Shown here: positions 47,630 to 56,665 of the stretch, one piece after another | Layout: each line of letters begins with the position of its first letter | How positions within the stretch are numbered: the stretch's first letter is position 1 | Source: Pseudomonas sp. NC02 | GTDB taxonomy: Bacteria > Pseudomonadota > Gammaproteobacteria > Pseudomonadales > Pseudomonadaceae | NCBI RefSeq assembly: GCF_002874965.1 | Contig: NZ_CP025624.1 | Location: 1,798,001-1,862,000, forward strand | Length of the DNA: 64,000 bases | Direction of reading: 5' to 3' | Notes under the pieces: generated by a model | The model's input: only the letters and a program-made list of their open reading frames with translations | What the model was told of the DNA's origin: nothing | The model's database searches: none | Made by a program: the position numbers and the translations under genes

Positions 47630-48043
47630 TCATTCGTCCCATGGATTGATCAGCGCGACGCCGCTGGATTGAAAGTCGCCGATGTTGCGGGTGACCACTG
47701 TCAGCCCATGAACCAGCGCGGTTGCAGCGATCAGTGCGTCACTTTCGTTGGCTTGGTCTGGCACATGCAAGCTGGCACAGCGCAGGGCAACTGCTGCATC
47801 AATCGGCAGGATTCTGGCATCAAACGCCGGCATGACATGGCGCTTGAGCCATGTGCGCAAAACCTTCCCCTGGGCGGGATCACGCCGCTCCATTCGCAGG
47901 ACTCCTGTTTCCAGTTCCTTCAAGGTAATGGCTGAAATATACATCCGTGGCGCGATGACACTTTTGGCCCAGGCGACGACCTTGGCATCGGCCTGGGGTT
48001 TGCGCAGTTCAGAGATGACGTTGGTGTCGAGTAGATACATCAA
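47630..48043 (-). CDS. VapC/FitB-type PIN-domain toxin
   Basis: 137 aa ribonuclease-type toxin. PIN acidic residues are visible: Asp6 (YLLDTNV), Glu43 (LKELETG), Asp102 (ESDALIAATA) and Asp123 (RNIGDF). VapC toxins cut tRNA or rRNA; FitB relatives bind with FitA. The start overlaps the stop of the upstream antitoxin by 4 nt (ATGA). This module interrupts the normal ccoP-ccoG neighbourhood. Confidence 0.93.
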   Translation of the reverse strand: MMYLLDTNVISELRKPQADAKVVAWAKSVIAPRMYISAITLKELETGVLRMERRDPAQGKVLRTWLKRHVMPAFDARILPIDAAVALRCASLHVPDQANESDALIAATALVHGLTVVTRNIGDFQSSGVALINPWDE

Positions 48044-48294
48044 GTGAAGTCCACGGGTCGATGAGTGATCACGGCGCGTTCGGTTTCGAACTCGATATCT
48101 GCCGCTTCAGGCATCACCAACAGGTCAACGATGTCGGCATTGAGGCCTGTCAGTTTTTGGTAGTCCTCAATACTTAGCAGTACATGGGCAGGCTTGCCCC
48201 GGTCAGTGATAAAAACCGGGCCTTGGCGGGCGGCTTTTTTGGCACCGCTTGTGTCTTGATTGAATTCACGGCTGGAAATGGTGGTGATGGTCAT
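48040..48294 (-). CDS. Phd/YefM-type antitoxin
   Basis: 84 aa. N-terminal Phd DNA-binding fold (ISSREFNQDTSGAKKAARQ, GPVFITDRGKPAHVLLSIEDYQKL) and an acidic C-terminal tail that would neutralise the PIN toxin. Translationally coupled to the toxin by a 4-nt overlap. Candidate operators lie just upstream, fitting autoregulation. Confidence 0.93.
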   Translation of the reverse strand: MTITTISSREFNQDTSGAKKAARQGPVFITDRGKPAHVLLSIEDYQKLTGLNADIVDLLVMPEAADIEFETERAVITHRPVDFT

Positions 48295-48320
48295 GGGGGT
48301 TAACCTCCGTATGGAGTACG

Positions 48321-48382
48321 AATGTAGTTACGTTACTACCTGCGGTTTTCTTGATCAATCTCAAATGTAGATGCGTTGCTGG
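48321..48382 (-). promoter_or_regulatory. Paired operator-like sites of the toxin-antitoxin operon
   Basis: GTAGTTACGTTACTAC (48324-48339) is a 16-bp near-palindrome 30 nt upstream of the antitoxin start. A related AATGTAG-NNN-CGTT half repeats 43 bp away (48321 and 48364). Phd-type antitoxins bind such repeated palindromes cooperatively. Confidence 0.5.
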
Positions 48383-48408
48383 CGGTGACGACTTTTTCGA
48401 CTTGAAAA

Positions 48409-48449
48409 CAAAACGGCCCCGCCAATCTCCACTGGCGGGGCCGTTTTTT
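48409..48449. terminator. Strong bidirectional terminator
   Basis: Stem AAAACGGCCCCGCCA/TGGCGGGGCCGTTTT with a short loop, T8 on the plus side and TTTTGTTTT on the minus side. On the minus strand it directly follows the ccoP relic, so it may be the original ccoP terminator. Confidence 0.9.
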
Positions 48450-48465
48450 TTCATCGCTTTTCCTC

Positions 48466-48555
48466 ACACGGCGTCTGGCGGCTTGTTCCCATGGGACAGT
48501 CCGAAACATACGCCGCCAGCAAGTGCACCTTGCCGTTTCCCTTGCGACTTCCTGG
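48466..48555 (-). pseudogene. Decayed 3' end of a ccoP gene
   Basis: The minus strand reads [13 protein letters not shown], matching the C-terminal [18 protein letters not shown] of both intact CcoP proteins. It is roughly three quarters identical in DNA to the last 75 nt of ccoP1 at 49719-49793, in the same orientation. A one-base deletion after the TATGTTT segment breaks the frame. The rest of the gene is absent. Confidence 0.8.
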
Positions 48556-48728
48556 TGTTGAGTAAGTAAATCAGGAGAGGTCTACGGGCCGGTGTGGTGG
48601 CGTTTTTATACCTGCTTTTTGCGCTGTTAAATAACCTACAACGATTGGTTAGGAAGCTGACGCTTCTGCGATAACAGTTCTTAGGCCCAAACGAGCCTTT
48701 GTTTACACAGAATGAAACGTTTGTTGTA

Positions 48729-48756
48729 GGAACGCTGATCGCGTTATTGCCACGCA
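48729..48756 (+). promoter_or_regulatory. Putative hrp box (HrpL/RspL sigma-factor promoter)
   Basis: GGAACG (48729-48734), 15-nt spacer, CCACGCA (48750-48756). The HrpL consensus in pseudomonads is GGAACC-N15/16-CCACNNA; only the last base of the first block differs. It lies about 170 nt upstream of the repeat-protein start, on the same strand. The rest of the 632-nt gene-free stretch 48295-48926 holds only the operators, terminator and relic listed here. Confidence 0.65.
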
Positions 48757-48926
48757 GGAAATGCCGACGTTGAGCAAGTCTGGATCAGTGTTCGGCAATG
48801 TTTTGTAGCAGCGCGCAGCGTTACCACGATGAAACCTTTGATGAGCAATTGTTGAACGTTATGCCTAGGTCTCTTGCGCAACGATAAATTTATTTTGTTT
48901 TGACGTTATTCAAATCGAGGAAACCA

Positions 48927-49607
48927 ATGACCATTCAACGTGCTAATGACACGCATAATGTTGGAGCCGTTCCACCATCGGCTTCGACGCTGCCAGTATC
49001 CTCTGGCATCAGCGTAGAGCAATTCAGTAGTTGGAATGATTATCGGGTGGCCGACCGTCTACTCAGAAACTTTGATAAGTATGCCGACCCTGCGCAACCA
49101 GACTACATCACCCGCGACTCTCTACGACAGGTTGCGTATGCCTCTGCGCAGAGTGGCTACAGCAGTGACGACATGAATTTTGCCCGTTCGCTGCTGGAAA
49201 ATCCTGTACTCATGGAGAAACTCGATGGGTACGGAAAGCATAAGCACGATGGCAAAATCGATCGTGAAAGTATCATAACCGTGGGTCAGAATATGGGGTT
49301 TCCCCTGGCCACGATGAGTGATAAAGAACTGGCGCAAAAGCTCCTGAATGAATATGACACCTATTACCCGGAGCGCGGTTGGGGTGGAATTGATCGCAGG
49401 GAGGGTGTGACTTACGCTTCACTGAAGAACATCGCGGATGGGACGCGTCATGATCGCGGCCCAGATGAAGCGATGGTCGCGCGGGAAATCTTGAGTCGTC
49501 CTGAGTTAGTGGCACAGTTAGGACTGACGGATTGGTCTAAATCGGCTGATCGGGGGGCGATCAACGCTGCTATTAAAAGAATGGACCAAGTGCATGAAGA
49601 ACGGTAA
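48927..49607 (+). CDS. EF-hand-like repeat protein, candidate type III secretion substrate
   Basis: 226 aa from the ATG at 48927 (GAGG 7 nt upstream); an in-frame TTG-type start at 48900 would lie upstream of that site. Residues 1-35 are Ser/Thr/Pro-rich with Ile at position 3, as in many type III substrates. The rest is two modules (about 42-120 and 135-217), each with two EF-hand-like loops; the clearest is DGYGKHKHDGKIDRES at 100-115. Helices DDMNFARSLLENPVLMEKL (81-99) and DEAMVAREILSRPELVAQL (180-198) repeat. Such helix-plus-DGKI segments recall the HrpK/HrpF/NolX translocator group. The DNA is A+T-richer than its neighbours. Function not established. Confidence 0.7.
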   Translation: MTIQRANDTHNVGAVPPSASTLPVSSGISVEQFSSWNDYRVADRLLRNFDKYADPAQPDYITRDSLRQVAYASAQSGYSSDDMNFARSLLENPVLMEKLDGYGKHKHDGKIDRESIITVGQNMGFPLATMSDKELAQKLLNEYDTYYPERGWGGIDRREGVTYASLKNIADGTRHDRGPDEAMVAREILSRPELVAQLGLTDWSKSADRGAINAAIKRMDQVHEER

Positions 49608-49653
49608 CGCCTCGTCCTCGGGGTAAGTTGAGTTCCACCAATGCCCCATTACC

Positions 49654-49690
49654 AAAGCCCCGCGCAGCATTGGCTGCGCGGGGCTTTTTG
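49654..49690. terminator. Terminator between the repeat-protein gene and ccoP1
   Basis: 15-bp stem AAAGCCCCGCGCAGC/GCTGCGCGGGGCTTT, 4-nt loop, T5 on the plus side and only T3 on the minus side. It serves convergent genes but is stronger for the plus-strand insert gene. Confidence 0.9.
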
Positions 49691-49700
49691 GTTTTAATGC

Positions 49701-50678
49701 TTACTGCTCCTCAGCTGCCTTGTCTCCATGGGACAGGCTGTAAACATAGGCCGCCAGCAAGTGCACCTTGTCATTGCCCTGCAACTGCTCCTGCGCAGGC
49801 ATCTGGCCTTGACGGCCATAACGGATGGTCTGCTGCAGTTGCGCGAAGCTTGAACCGTAGATGAACGCGCCAGGGTGGGTCAGGTCAGGCGCGCCCATGG
49901 CGGGTGTACCTTTACCGGCAGGACCGTGGCACGCCACGCAGTTGGCGGCGAAGAGTTTCTCGCCGTTGGCCACGTCTGCCTTCGCGCCTTCCGGCAATTT
50001 GCGGCCGTCGAGGTTGGTCACCACAAAGCCGGCCACATCGGCCACGCCTTGCTCGCCAATGACTTCGGCCCACGCCGGCATCACCGCGTGGCGGCCCTTC
50101 ATGATGGTTTCCTTGATGGTGGCCGGGTCGCCGCCCCAGCGCCAGTCGGCGTCGGTCAGGTTGGGGAAGCCGTAGGCACCCTTGGCGTCGGAACCGTGGC
50201 ACACCGAGCAGTTGGAGGCGAACAGGCGGCCACCCATCTTCAAGGCTTGCGGGTCCTTGGCCACTTCTTCGATCGGCATGGCGGCGAACTTGGCGAAGAT
50301 CGGCCCGAACCGGGCGTCCGACTTGGCCATTTCCTTTTCCCATTCGTGCACGCCGGTCCAGCCGGTCTGGCCATTGGCAAATGGGGTTTGCTTGTCGTTG
50401 TCGAGGTAGTTGTAGCCCGGCAGCAGGCCTTTCCAGTTGCCCAGGCCAGGGTACAGCGCCAGGTAACCGAGGGCGAAGATGATGGTGCCGACGAACAGCA
50501 TGAACCACCATTTGGGCAGCGGGTTGTCGTACTCCTCGATGCCGTCGAACGAGTGGCCGACGGTTTCATCGGTTTGCTCGGCGCGCTGGCCCTTGCGGGT
50601 CGACAGCAGCAGCCAGGTCAGGGCGAAAATGGTACCCAGACTGAGGACTGTGACGTACAGACTCCAGAACGTAGTCAT
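49701..50678 (-). CDS. ccoP: cbb3 oxidase dihaem cytochrome c subunit CcoP (operon 1)
   Basis: 325 aa. An N-terminal FixP-type region with two membrane helices ([20 protein letters not shown] and [19 protein letters not shown]), then two c-type haem sites, CSVCH and CVACH, in the periplasm. It passes electrons from cytochrome c to CcoO/CcoN. Its ATG overlaps the ccoQ stop by 4 nt. Confidence 0.96.
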   Translation of the reverse strand: MTTFWSLYVTVLSLGTIFALTWLLLSTRKGQRAEQTDETVGHSFDGIEEYDNPLPKWWFMLFVGTIIFALGYLALYPGLGNWKGLLPGYNYLDNDKQTPFANGQTGWTGVHEWEKEMAKSDARFGPIFAKFAAMPIEEVAKDPQALKMGGRLFASNCSVCHGSDAKGAYGFPNLTDADWRWGGDPATIKETIMKGRHAVMPAWAEVIGEQGVADVAGFVVTNLDGRKLPEGAKADVANGEKLFAANCVACHGPAGKGTPAMGAPDLTHPGAFIYGSSFAQLQQTIRYGRQGQMPAQEQLQGNDKVHLLAAYVYSLSHGDKAAEEQ

Positions 50679-50860
50679 TCTTTGTTACTCCTAGACGCTT
50701 CCACGACGTGCTTGATGGCTTCGGGATCATCCGCGAAGGGCAGCAACGTCGCGTCTTCAAACTCCGACTTGCGCTTGGGGCTGAACACCCACAAGGCCAG
50801 GCCGATAAAGGCCACCATCACGACAACGGTGCCCAGGCCTCGAATCATCCCGATATCCAT
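50675..50860 (-). CDS. ccoQ: cbb3 oxidase subunit CcoQ (operon 1)
   Basis: 61 aa from the ATG at 50860 ([26 protein letters not shown]). A single-helix subunit that stabilises the complex. It lies between ccoO and ccoP; an in-frame GTG at 50869 overlaps the ccoO stop and would add three residues. Confidence 0.9.
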   Translation of the reverse strand: MDIGMIRGLGTVVVMVAFIGLALWVFSPKRKSEFEDATLLPFADDPEAIKHVVEASRSNKE

Positions 50861-50865
50861 CCAGA

Positions 50866-51474
50866 TCACCGTTTGCTTTTGATGATGGTGCCAAGGCCTT
50901 GCAAGTAGGCCACCAGTGCGTCCATTTCGGTCTTGCCCTTCACGGCCGCTGCCGCGCCGGCGATGTCTTCGTCGGTGTAGGGCACGCCCAGGGTGCGCAA
51001 GACTTCCATCTTCTTGGCGGTGTCCTTGCCGTCGAGTTTGTTTTCGACCAGGAACGGGTACGCCGGCATTTTCGATTCGGGCACCACGTTGCGCGGGTTG
51101 TACAAGTGCGCACGCTGCCAGTCATCGGAGTAACGACCGCCGACCCGGGCCAGGTCCGGGCCGGTACGCTTGGAACCCCACAGGAATGGGTGGTCCCACA
51201 CGCTTTCACCGGCGACCGAGTAGTGGCCGTAGCGTTCGGTTTCGGCACGGAACGGGCGGATCATCTGCGAGTGGCAGCCGACACAACCGTTGGCGATGTA
51301 GACGTCGCGGCCTTCCAGTTCAAGGGCGGTGCGCGGCTTCATGCCTTCCACCGGCTTGTTGGTCACGTCCTGGAAAAACAGCGGAACGATCTGGGTCAGG
51401 CCGCCGATACTCACGGCGATGACCATGAAGAAGGCCAGCAGGCCGATATTCTTCTCGACTACTTCATGCTTCAT
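50866..51474 (-). CDS. ccoO: cbb3 oxidase monohaem cytochrome c subunit CcoO (operon 1)
   Basis: 202 aa from the ATG at 51474 ([17 protein letters not shown]), overlapping the ccoN stop by 1 nt. N-terminal membrane anchor and one haem c site, CVGCH, with the Met ligand region downstream. Identical in length to CcoO of the second operon. Confidence 0.96.
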   Translation of the reverse strand: MKHEVVEKNIGLLAFFMVIAVSIGGLTQIVPLFFQDVTNKPVEGMKPRTALELEGRDVYIANGCVGCHSQMIRPFRAETERYGHYSVAGESVWDHPFLWGSKRTGPDLARVGGRYSDDWQRAHLYNPRNVVPESKMPAYPFLVENKLDGKDTAKKMEVLRTLGVPYTDEDIAGAAAAVKGKTEMDALVAYLQGLGTIIKSKR

Positions 51475-52916
51475 CAGTGAGCTCCCACAACGGCGATCTT
51501 GGTAGCGGCTTCGGCTTCTACAGGGTCGGAGGCACGCACGGTGCGCCACACGTTGTAGGCCATGAACAGCATGCCGCTGGCAAAGATCGCACCGCCCAGG
51601 GCGCGCACGATGTAACCCGGATGGCTGGCTTGCAGCCCTTCGACGAAGGAGTAGGTGAGGGTGCCGTCATCGTTGATTGCACGCCACATCAGGCCCTGGG
51701 TGATGCCGTTGACCCACATCGAGGCGATGTAGAGCACGGTACCGATGGTGGCCAGCCAGAAGTGGGTGTTGATCAGGCTGACGCTGTGCATCTGCGCACG
51801 GCCGAACAGTTTCGGGATCATGTGGTACAGCGCGCCGATGGAAATCATCGCTACCCAACCGAGGGCGCCGGCGTGTACGTGGCCGATGGTCCAGTCGGTG
51901 TAGTGGGACAGCGAGTTGACCGTCTTGATGGCCATCATCGGGCCTTCGAAGGTCGACATGCCGTAGAACGCCAGGGAGACCACCAGGAACCGCAGGATCG
52001 GGTCGGTGCGCAATTTATGCCAGGCGCCCGACAGGGTCATCATGCCGTTGATCATGCCGCCCCAGCTTGGCGCGAGCAAGATGATCGACATCGCCATGCC
52101 CAGGGACTGGGCCCAGTCCGGCAATGCGGTGTAGTGCAGATGGTGCGGACCGGCCCAGATGTACAGGGTGATCAGGGCCCAGAAGTGCACGATGGACAGG
52201 CGATAGGAGTAGATCGGACGCTCGGCCTGTTTCGGCACGAAGTAGTACATCATCCCCAGGAAGCCGGTGGTGAGGAAGAAACCTACGGCGTTGTGGCCGT
52301 ACCACCACTGAATCATTGCGTCCGTCGCACCGGCGTAGGCCGAGTAGGACTTGAAGAAGCTGACCGGCAAGGACGCATGGTTGACGATATGCAACATCGC
52401 CGTCACCAGGATAAATGCCCCGTAGAACCAGTTGCCGACATAGATGTGCTTGGTCTTGCGCTTGACGATGGTGCCGAAGAACACCACTGCGTAGGTCACC
52501 CAGACAATCGCCAGCAAAATGGCGATCGGCCATTCCAGCTCGGCGTATTCCTTGGTGGTGGTGTAGCCCAGCGGCAGGGTGACGATCGCGCCCACGATGA
52601 CCGCTTGCCAACCCCAGAAGGTAAAGGCCGCCAGTGCATCGGAAATCAGTCGCGTTTGGCAGGTTCGCTGCACGACGTAGTAAGAAGTGGCAAACAGTGC
52701 ACATCCACCGAAGGCGAAAATCACCAGGTTGGTGTGCAACGGGCGCAGGCGTCCAAATGTCGTCCATGGCAGGCCAAAATTCAACTCTGGCCAAACCAGT
52801 TGCGAGGCAATGAAAACGCCGAGCCCCATGCCAAGGATCCCCCAGACCACCGTCATGATGGCGAACTGGCGGACTACCTTATAGTTATAAGCAGTCGGAC
52901 TGATTGCTGTGCTCAT
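51474..52916 (-). CDS. ccoN: cbb3 oxidase catalytic subunit CcoN (operon 1)
   Basis: 480 aa, 12 membrane helices, holding haem b and the haem b3-CuB oxygen-reducing centre. The start [21 protein letters not shown] at 52916 aligns with CcoN of operon 2. His-rich functional segments include [42 protein letters not shown] and [14 protein letters not shown]. By analogy with P. aeruginosa, this ccoG-proximal copy would be the more constitutive oxidase. Confidence 0.96.
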   Translation of the reverse strand: MSTAISPTAYNYKVVRQFAIMTVVWGILGMGLGVFIASQLVWPELNFGLPWTTFGRLRPLHTNLVIFAFGGCALFATSYYVVQRTCQTRLISDALAAFTFWGWQAVIVGAIVTLPLGYTTTKEYAELEWPIAILLAIVWVTYAVVFFGTIVKRKTKHIYVGNWFYGAFILVTAMLHIVNHASLPVSFFKSYSAYAGATDAMIQWWYGHNAVGFFLTTGFLGMMYYFVPKQAERPIYSYRLSIVHFWALITLYIWAGPHHLHYTALPDWAQSLGMAMSIILLAPSWGGMINGMMTLSGAWHKLRTDPILRFLVVSLAFYGMSTFEGPMMAIKTVNSLSHYTDWTIGHVHAGALGWVAMISIGALYHMIPKLFGRAQMHSVSLINTHFWLATIGTVLYIASMWVNGITQGLMWRAINDDGTLTYSFVEGLQASHPGYIVRALGGAIFASGMLFMAYNVWRTVRASDPVEAEAATKIAVVGAH

Positions 52917-53342
52917 TCTAAGGTTCCACGGTTTAGTTTTTTTATAGGGTAAAAATCGGTCGCAAGTATGGAGAAAGCAAGATTCCATTGCAACGCAAGG
53001 TGACCTGCGTCAATGCGTTCCAAACCAGATTCTGCGCCCTTTCCATGTTTGGCGTAAGGACAAAATTCAGGGTTAAAAGCTGACGACTTGGACAGGATTT
53101 TAAACGGGTCGAAGGTACTTGTAACTGAGTGTGTGTAAACAAGCAGCTCGAGTGACGAATGGCCAGTGGCACGACAGCCGGTAGGTACCAGCCTTTGCGC
53201 CTGTCATCGAGCAGAAATGTTTCAACCCATCGAGTGCAAGTCGGCCGTCGACCGGCCAATGCCAGTCCACTGTGCAAACAAGCGTAGACCCGAATGGCAG
53301 GAGGGGAAAGTCAGCGATCGGAAGGGTGCGACAATGGGTCGC
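52917..53342. other. Gene-free spacer between the two cbb3 operons
   Basis: Contains the ccoN1 promoter region and a degenerate Anr-like box at 53000-53013 (minus strand TTGACGCAGGTCAC). I see no gene, RNA or REP element in the remainder. Confidence 0.6.
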
Positions 53343-53375
53343 AAAAAAGCCGCGCCTGAATCAGGCGCGGCTTTT
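53343..53375 (-). terminator. Terminator of the second cbb3 operon
   Basis: Stem AAAAGCCGCGCCTG/CAGGCGCGGCTTTT with a 3-nt loop and T-rich flank on the minus strand, 14 nt after the ccoP2 stop. Confidence 0.92.
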
Positions 53376-53388
53376 GGGTGGTGCAGGA

Positions 53389-54336
53389 TTACTCGGGTTG
53401 GCTGTCAGGCGTTGCGCCATCGGCATTGTGGGACAGGCTGTAAACATAGGCGGCCAGCAGGTGCACCTTGTCATTGCCTTGCAGTACTTCCTGCGCAGGC
53501 ATCTGGCCCTGGCGGCCGTGGCGAATGGTCTGCTGCAACTGCGCCAGGCTGGTGCCGTAGATAAAGCCACCTGGCTGCGTCAGGTTCGGCGCGCCCATGG
53601 CTTCCACGCCATGGCCTTCCGGCCCGTGGCAGGCGACACAGGTGGTGCTGAATGCCACTTGGCCCGCGGCGACATCCGCGGTGCTGTCCGCCGGCAGCGG
53701 CAGGCCTGCCAATTCATGGCGCACATAGGCTGCGACGTTCTTCACACCGTCCTCACCCAGCACTTCACCCCAGGCCGGCATCGCGGCATGACGGCCATTC
53801 ATGATGGTCATCTTGATTGCATCCGCCGAACCGCCCCAGCGCCAGATGTTGTCTGCAAGGTTCGGGAAGCCGTAGGCGCCCTTGGCGTCCGAGCCATGGC
53901 ACACCGCGCAGTTGGAGGCGAACAGGCGGCCGCCCATTTTCAGCGCCTGTGGGTCCTTGGCGACTTCTTCCACCGGCATGGCCGCGAATTTGGCGAAGAT
54001 CGGCCCGAATTTGGCGTCGGCCTTGGCCATCTCCTTGTCCCATTCCTTGGTCTGGGTCCAGCCATCTTCATAGCCCGGCAATACGCCTTTCCAGTTGCCC
54101 AGGCCCGGGTAGAGGATCAGGTAGCCGACGGCAAACACCAGGGTGCCGGCGAACAGCATGAACCACCATTGCGGCAGCGGGTTGTCGTACTCCTCGATCC
54201 CGTCGAAGGCGTGGCCCATGGTCTGGTCCACGCTGCCCTTGGTCTCGCCCTTGCGGGTGCCGATCAACAGCCAGGTCAGGCCGATCAGGCTGCCGAGGGT
54301 CAGTACACAGATCCATGTACTCCAGAAGGTAGTCAT
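53389..54336 (-). CDS. ccoP: cbb3 oxidase dihaem subunit CcoP (operon 2)
   Basis: 315 aa paralogue of the operon-1 CcoP with two haem c sites, CAVCH and CVACH, and the same two N-terminal membrane helices. Start overlaps the ccoQ stop by 4 nt. Its tail ([24 protein letters not shown]) differs from operon 1. Confidence 0.96.
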   Translation of the reverse strand: MTTFWSTWICVLTLGSLIGLTWLLIGTRKGETKGSVDQTMGHAFDGIEEYDNPLPQWWFMLFAGTLVFAVGYLILYPGLGNWKGVLPGYEDGWTQTKEWDKEMAKADAKFGPIFAKFAAMPVEEVAKDPQALKMGGRLFASNCAVCHGSDAKGAYGFPNLADNIWRWGGSADAIKMTIMNGRHAAMPAWGEVLGEDGVKNVAAYVRHELAGLPLPADSTADVAAGQVAFSTTCVACHGPEGHGVEAMGAPNLTQPGGFIYGTSLAQLQQTIRHGRQGQMPAQEVLQGNDKVHLLAAYVYSLSHNADGATPDSQPE

Positions 54337-54539
54337 GGCCGATTGCTCCTTGTTGCAGGCTCTTCTTGAGCGTCGGGGGTTGGCGGTAGCGGTTCATCGG
54401 CAAACGGCAGCAGGCACGCCTCGGCGAACTCTGCGTTGCGCCGGGAGTTGAACACCCACAGCGACAGGCCGATGAAGGCGATGGCCACGACCAGCGTGCC
54501 AAGCCCGCGGATGGTTCCAGCATCGAATTCAAATCCCAT
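54333..54539 (-). CDS. ccoQ: cbb3 oxidase subunit CcoQ (operon 2)
   Basis: 68 aa: [34 protein letters not shown], one helix and a short polar tail. Three bases after ccoO and overlapping ccoP by 4 nt. Confidence 0.93.
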   Translation of the reverse strand: MGFEFDAGTIRGLGTLVVAIAFIGLSLWVFNSRRNAEFAEACLLPFADEPLPPTPDAQEEPATRSNRP

Positions 54540-54542
54540 GGC

Positions 54543-55151
54543 TCACCTCTTGCTCTTGATGGCAGTGCCGAGCACTTGCAGGTACGAAACCAGCGCGTCC
54601 ATCTCGGTCTTGCCCTTGAGGGAGGCCACGGCACCGGCGATGTCGTCGTCGGTGTACGGCACGCCGAGGGTGCGCATCACCTTGAGCTTGGTCTCGGTGT
54701 GGCTGCTGTCGACCGGGGCGGTGACCAGCCATGGGTACGCCGGCATCTTCGATTCCGGTACCACGTTGCGCGGGTTGTACAAGTGCGCGCGGTGCCAGTC
54801 GTCCGAGTAGCGCGCGCCGACGCGGGCCAGGTCCGGCCCGGTACGCTTGGAGCCCCACAGGAACGGGTGATCCCACACGCTTTCACCGGCCACCGAGTAG
54901 TGGCCATAACGCTCTGTTTCGGCGCGGAACGGGCGGATCATCTGCGAATGGCACTGTACGCAGCCTTCGCGGATATAGATGTCGCGACCTTCCAGTTGCA
55001 GCGCGGTGTAGGGCTTCATGCCTTCCACCGGCTTGTTGGTCACATCCTGGAAGAACAGCGGCACAATCTGGGTCAGGCCGCCGATACTCACGGCGAGCAC
55101 CATCAGCAGCATCAGCAGGCCGACGTTCTTTTCAATGGTTTCGTGTTTCAT
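54543..55151 (-). CDS. ccoO: cbb3 oxidase monohaem subunit CcoO (operon 2)
   Basis: 202 aa from the second of two adjacent ATGs (55151), which has the better distance to GAGGAG and gives the same length as CcoO of operon 1. One membrane anchor; haem c site CVQCH within [15 protein letters not shown]. Ten bases after ccoN. Confidence 0.95.
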
Positions 55152-55161
55152 CATCGACTCC

Positions 55162-56586
55162 TCAGGCCATCTGCGCCGCAGCGGCGACTTCGGCGGGTTG
55201 TGCCGAACGCACAGTGCGCCAAGTGTTGTAAGCCATCAGGAACATGCCGCTGAGGAAGATCGCCCCGCCCACCAGTCGCACGATGAAGCCTGGGTGGCTG
55301 GCCACCAGGGTTTCGACGAAGGAGTAGGTCAAGGTGCCGTCTTCGTTGACCGCACGCCACATCAGGCCCTGGGCGATGCCGTTGACCCACATCGAGGCGA
55401 TGTAGAGCACGGTGCCGATGGTGGCCAGCCAGAAGTGCGCGTTGATCAGGCCGAGGCTGTACATCTGCTCGCGACCGAAGATTTTCGGGATCATGTGATA
55501 CAGCGCGCCGATGGAGATCATCGCTACCCAACCCAGCGCCCCGGCGTGTACGTGGCCGATGGTCCAGTCGGTGTAGTGGGAGAGGGCATTGACCGTCTTG
55601 ATCGCCATCATCGGCCCTTCGAAGGTCGACATGCCGTAGAAGGCCAGGGAAACCACCAGGAATCGCAGGATCGGGTCGCTGCGCAACTTATGCCAGGCGC
55701 CCGACAGGGTCATCATCCCGTTGATCATCCCGCCCCAGCTCGGTGCCAGCAGTACCAGCGACATCACCATGCCCAGGGACTGTGCCCAGTCCGGCAGCGC
55801 GGTGTAGTGCAAGTGGTGCGGGCCGGCCCAGATGTACAGGGTGATCAGGGCCCAGAAGTGCACGATGGACAGGCGATAGGAATACACCGGACGTTCGGCC
55901 TGTTTCGGCACGAAGTAGTACATCATCCCGAGGAAGCCGGCGGTGAGGAAAAAGCCTACCGCGTTATGCCCGTACCACCACTGCACCATGGCATCCGTCG
56001 CACCGCCGTACAGCGAGTAGGACTTGGTCAGGCTGACCGGGATTTCCAGGTTGTTGACGATATGCAGGATGGCCACAGTGATGATGAACGCACCGAAGAA
56101 CCAGTTACCGACGTAGATATGCTTGGTGTTGCGCTTCATCACCGTGCCGAAGAACACGATGGCATAGGCCACCCAGACGATGGTGATCAGGATGTCGATC
56201 GGCCATTCCAGCTCGGCGTATTCCTTGGAGCTGGTGTAGCCCAGCGGCAAGGTGATCGCGGCCAGCACAATCACCAGCTGCCAGCCCCAGAAGCAGAACT
56301 GCGCGATCTTTGGCGCGAACAATTGGGTCTGGCAGGTGCGTTGCACCGAGTAGAAGGAGCTGGCAAACAGCGCGCAACCGCCAAAGGCAAAGATCACCGC
56401 GTTGGTGTGCAGCGGGCGCAAGCGGCCGAAACTGGTCCAGGGCAAATTGAAGTTGAGTTCGGGCCATACCAACTGGGCAGCGAGAAAAACCCCGAGCCCC
56501 ATGCCGACGATGCCCCACACCACCGTCATAATGGCGAATTGGCGGACCACCTTGTAGTTATAGGCGGTACTTAAAGTAGTGTTCAT
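55162..56586 (-). CDS. ccoN: cbb3 oxidase catalytic subunit CcoN (operon 2)
   Basis: 474 aa from the ATG at 56586 ([20 protein letters not shown]). Same haem and CuB segments as the operon-1 copy ([42 protein letters not shown]). It heads the distal operon, which in P. aeruginosa is the Anr-controlled cbb3-2. An Anr box lies about 111 nt upstream here, supporting the same role. Confidence 0.96.
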
Positions 56587-56665
56587 GGTTCCCCATCCAC
56601 GGTTCAACCCAAGCAAATGCGGCACTTGGGCTGGAGTTATAGGCAGACTAAAAAGCGAGGCAAGC

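Noticed and set aside
52942..53277. 111-codon open frame in the ccoN1 upstream region
   Set aside because: No ribosome site or family similarity, and it covers the expected ccoN1 promoter.
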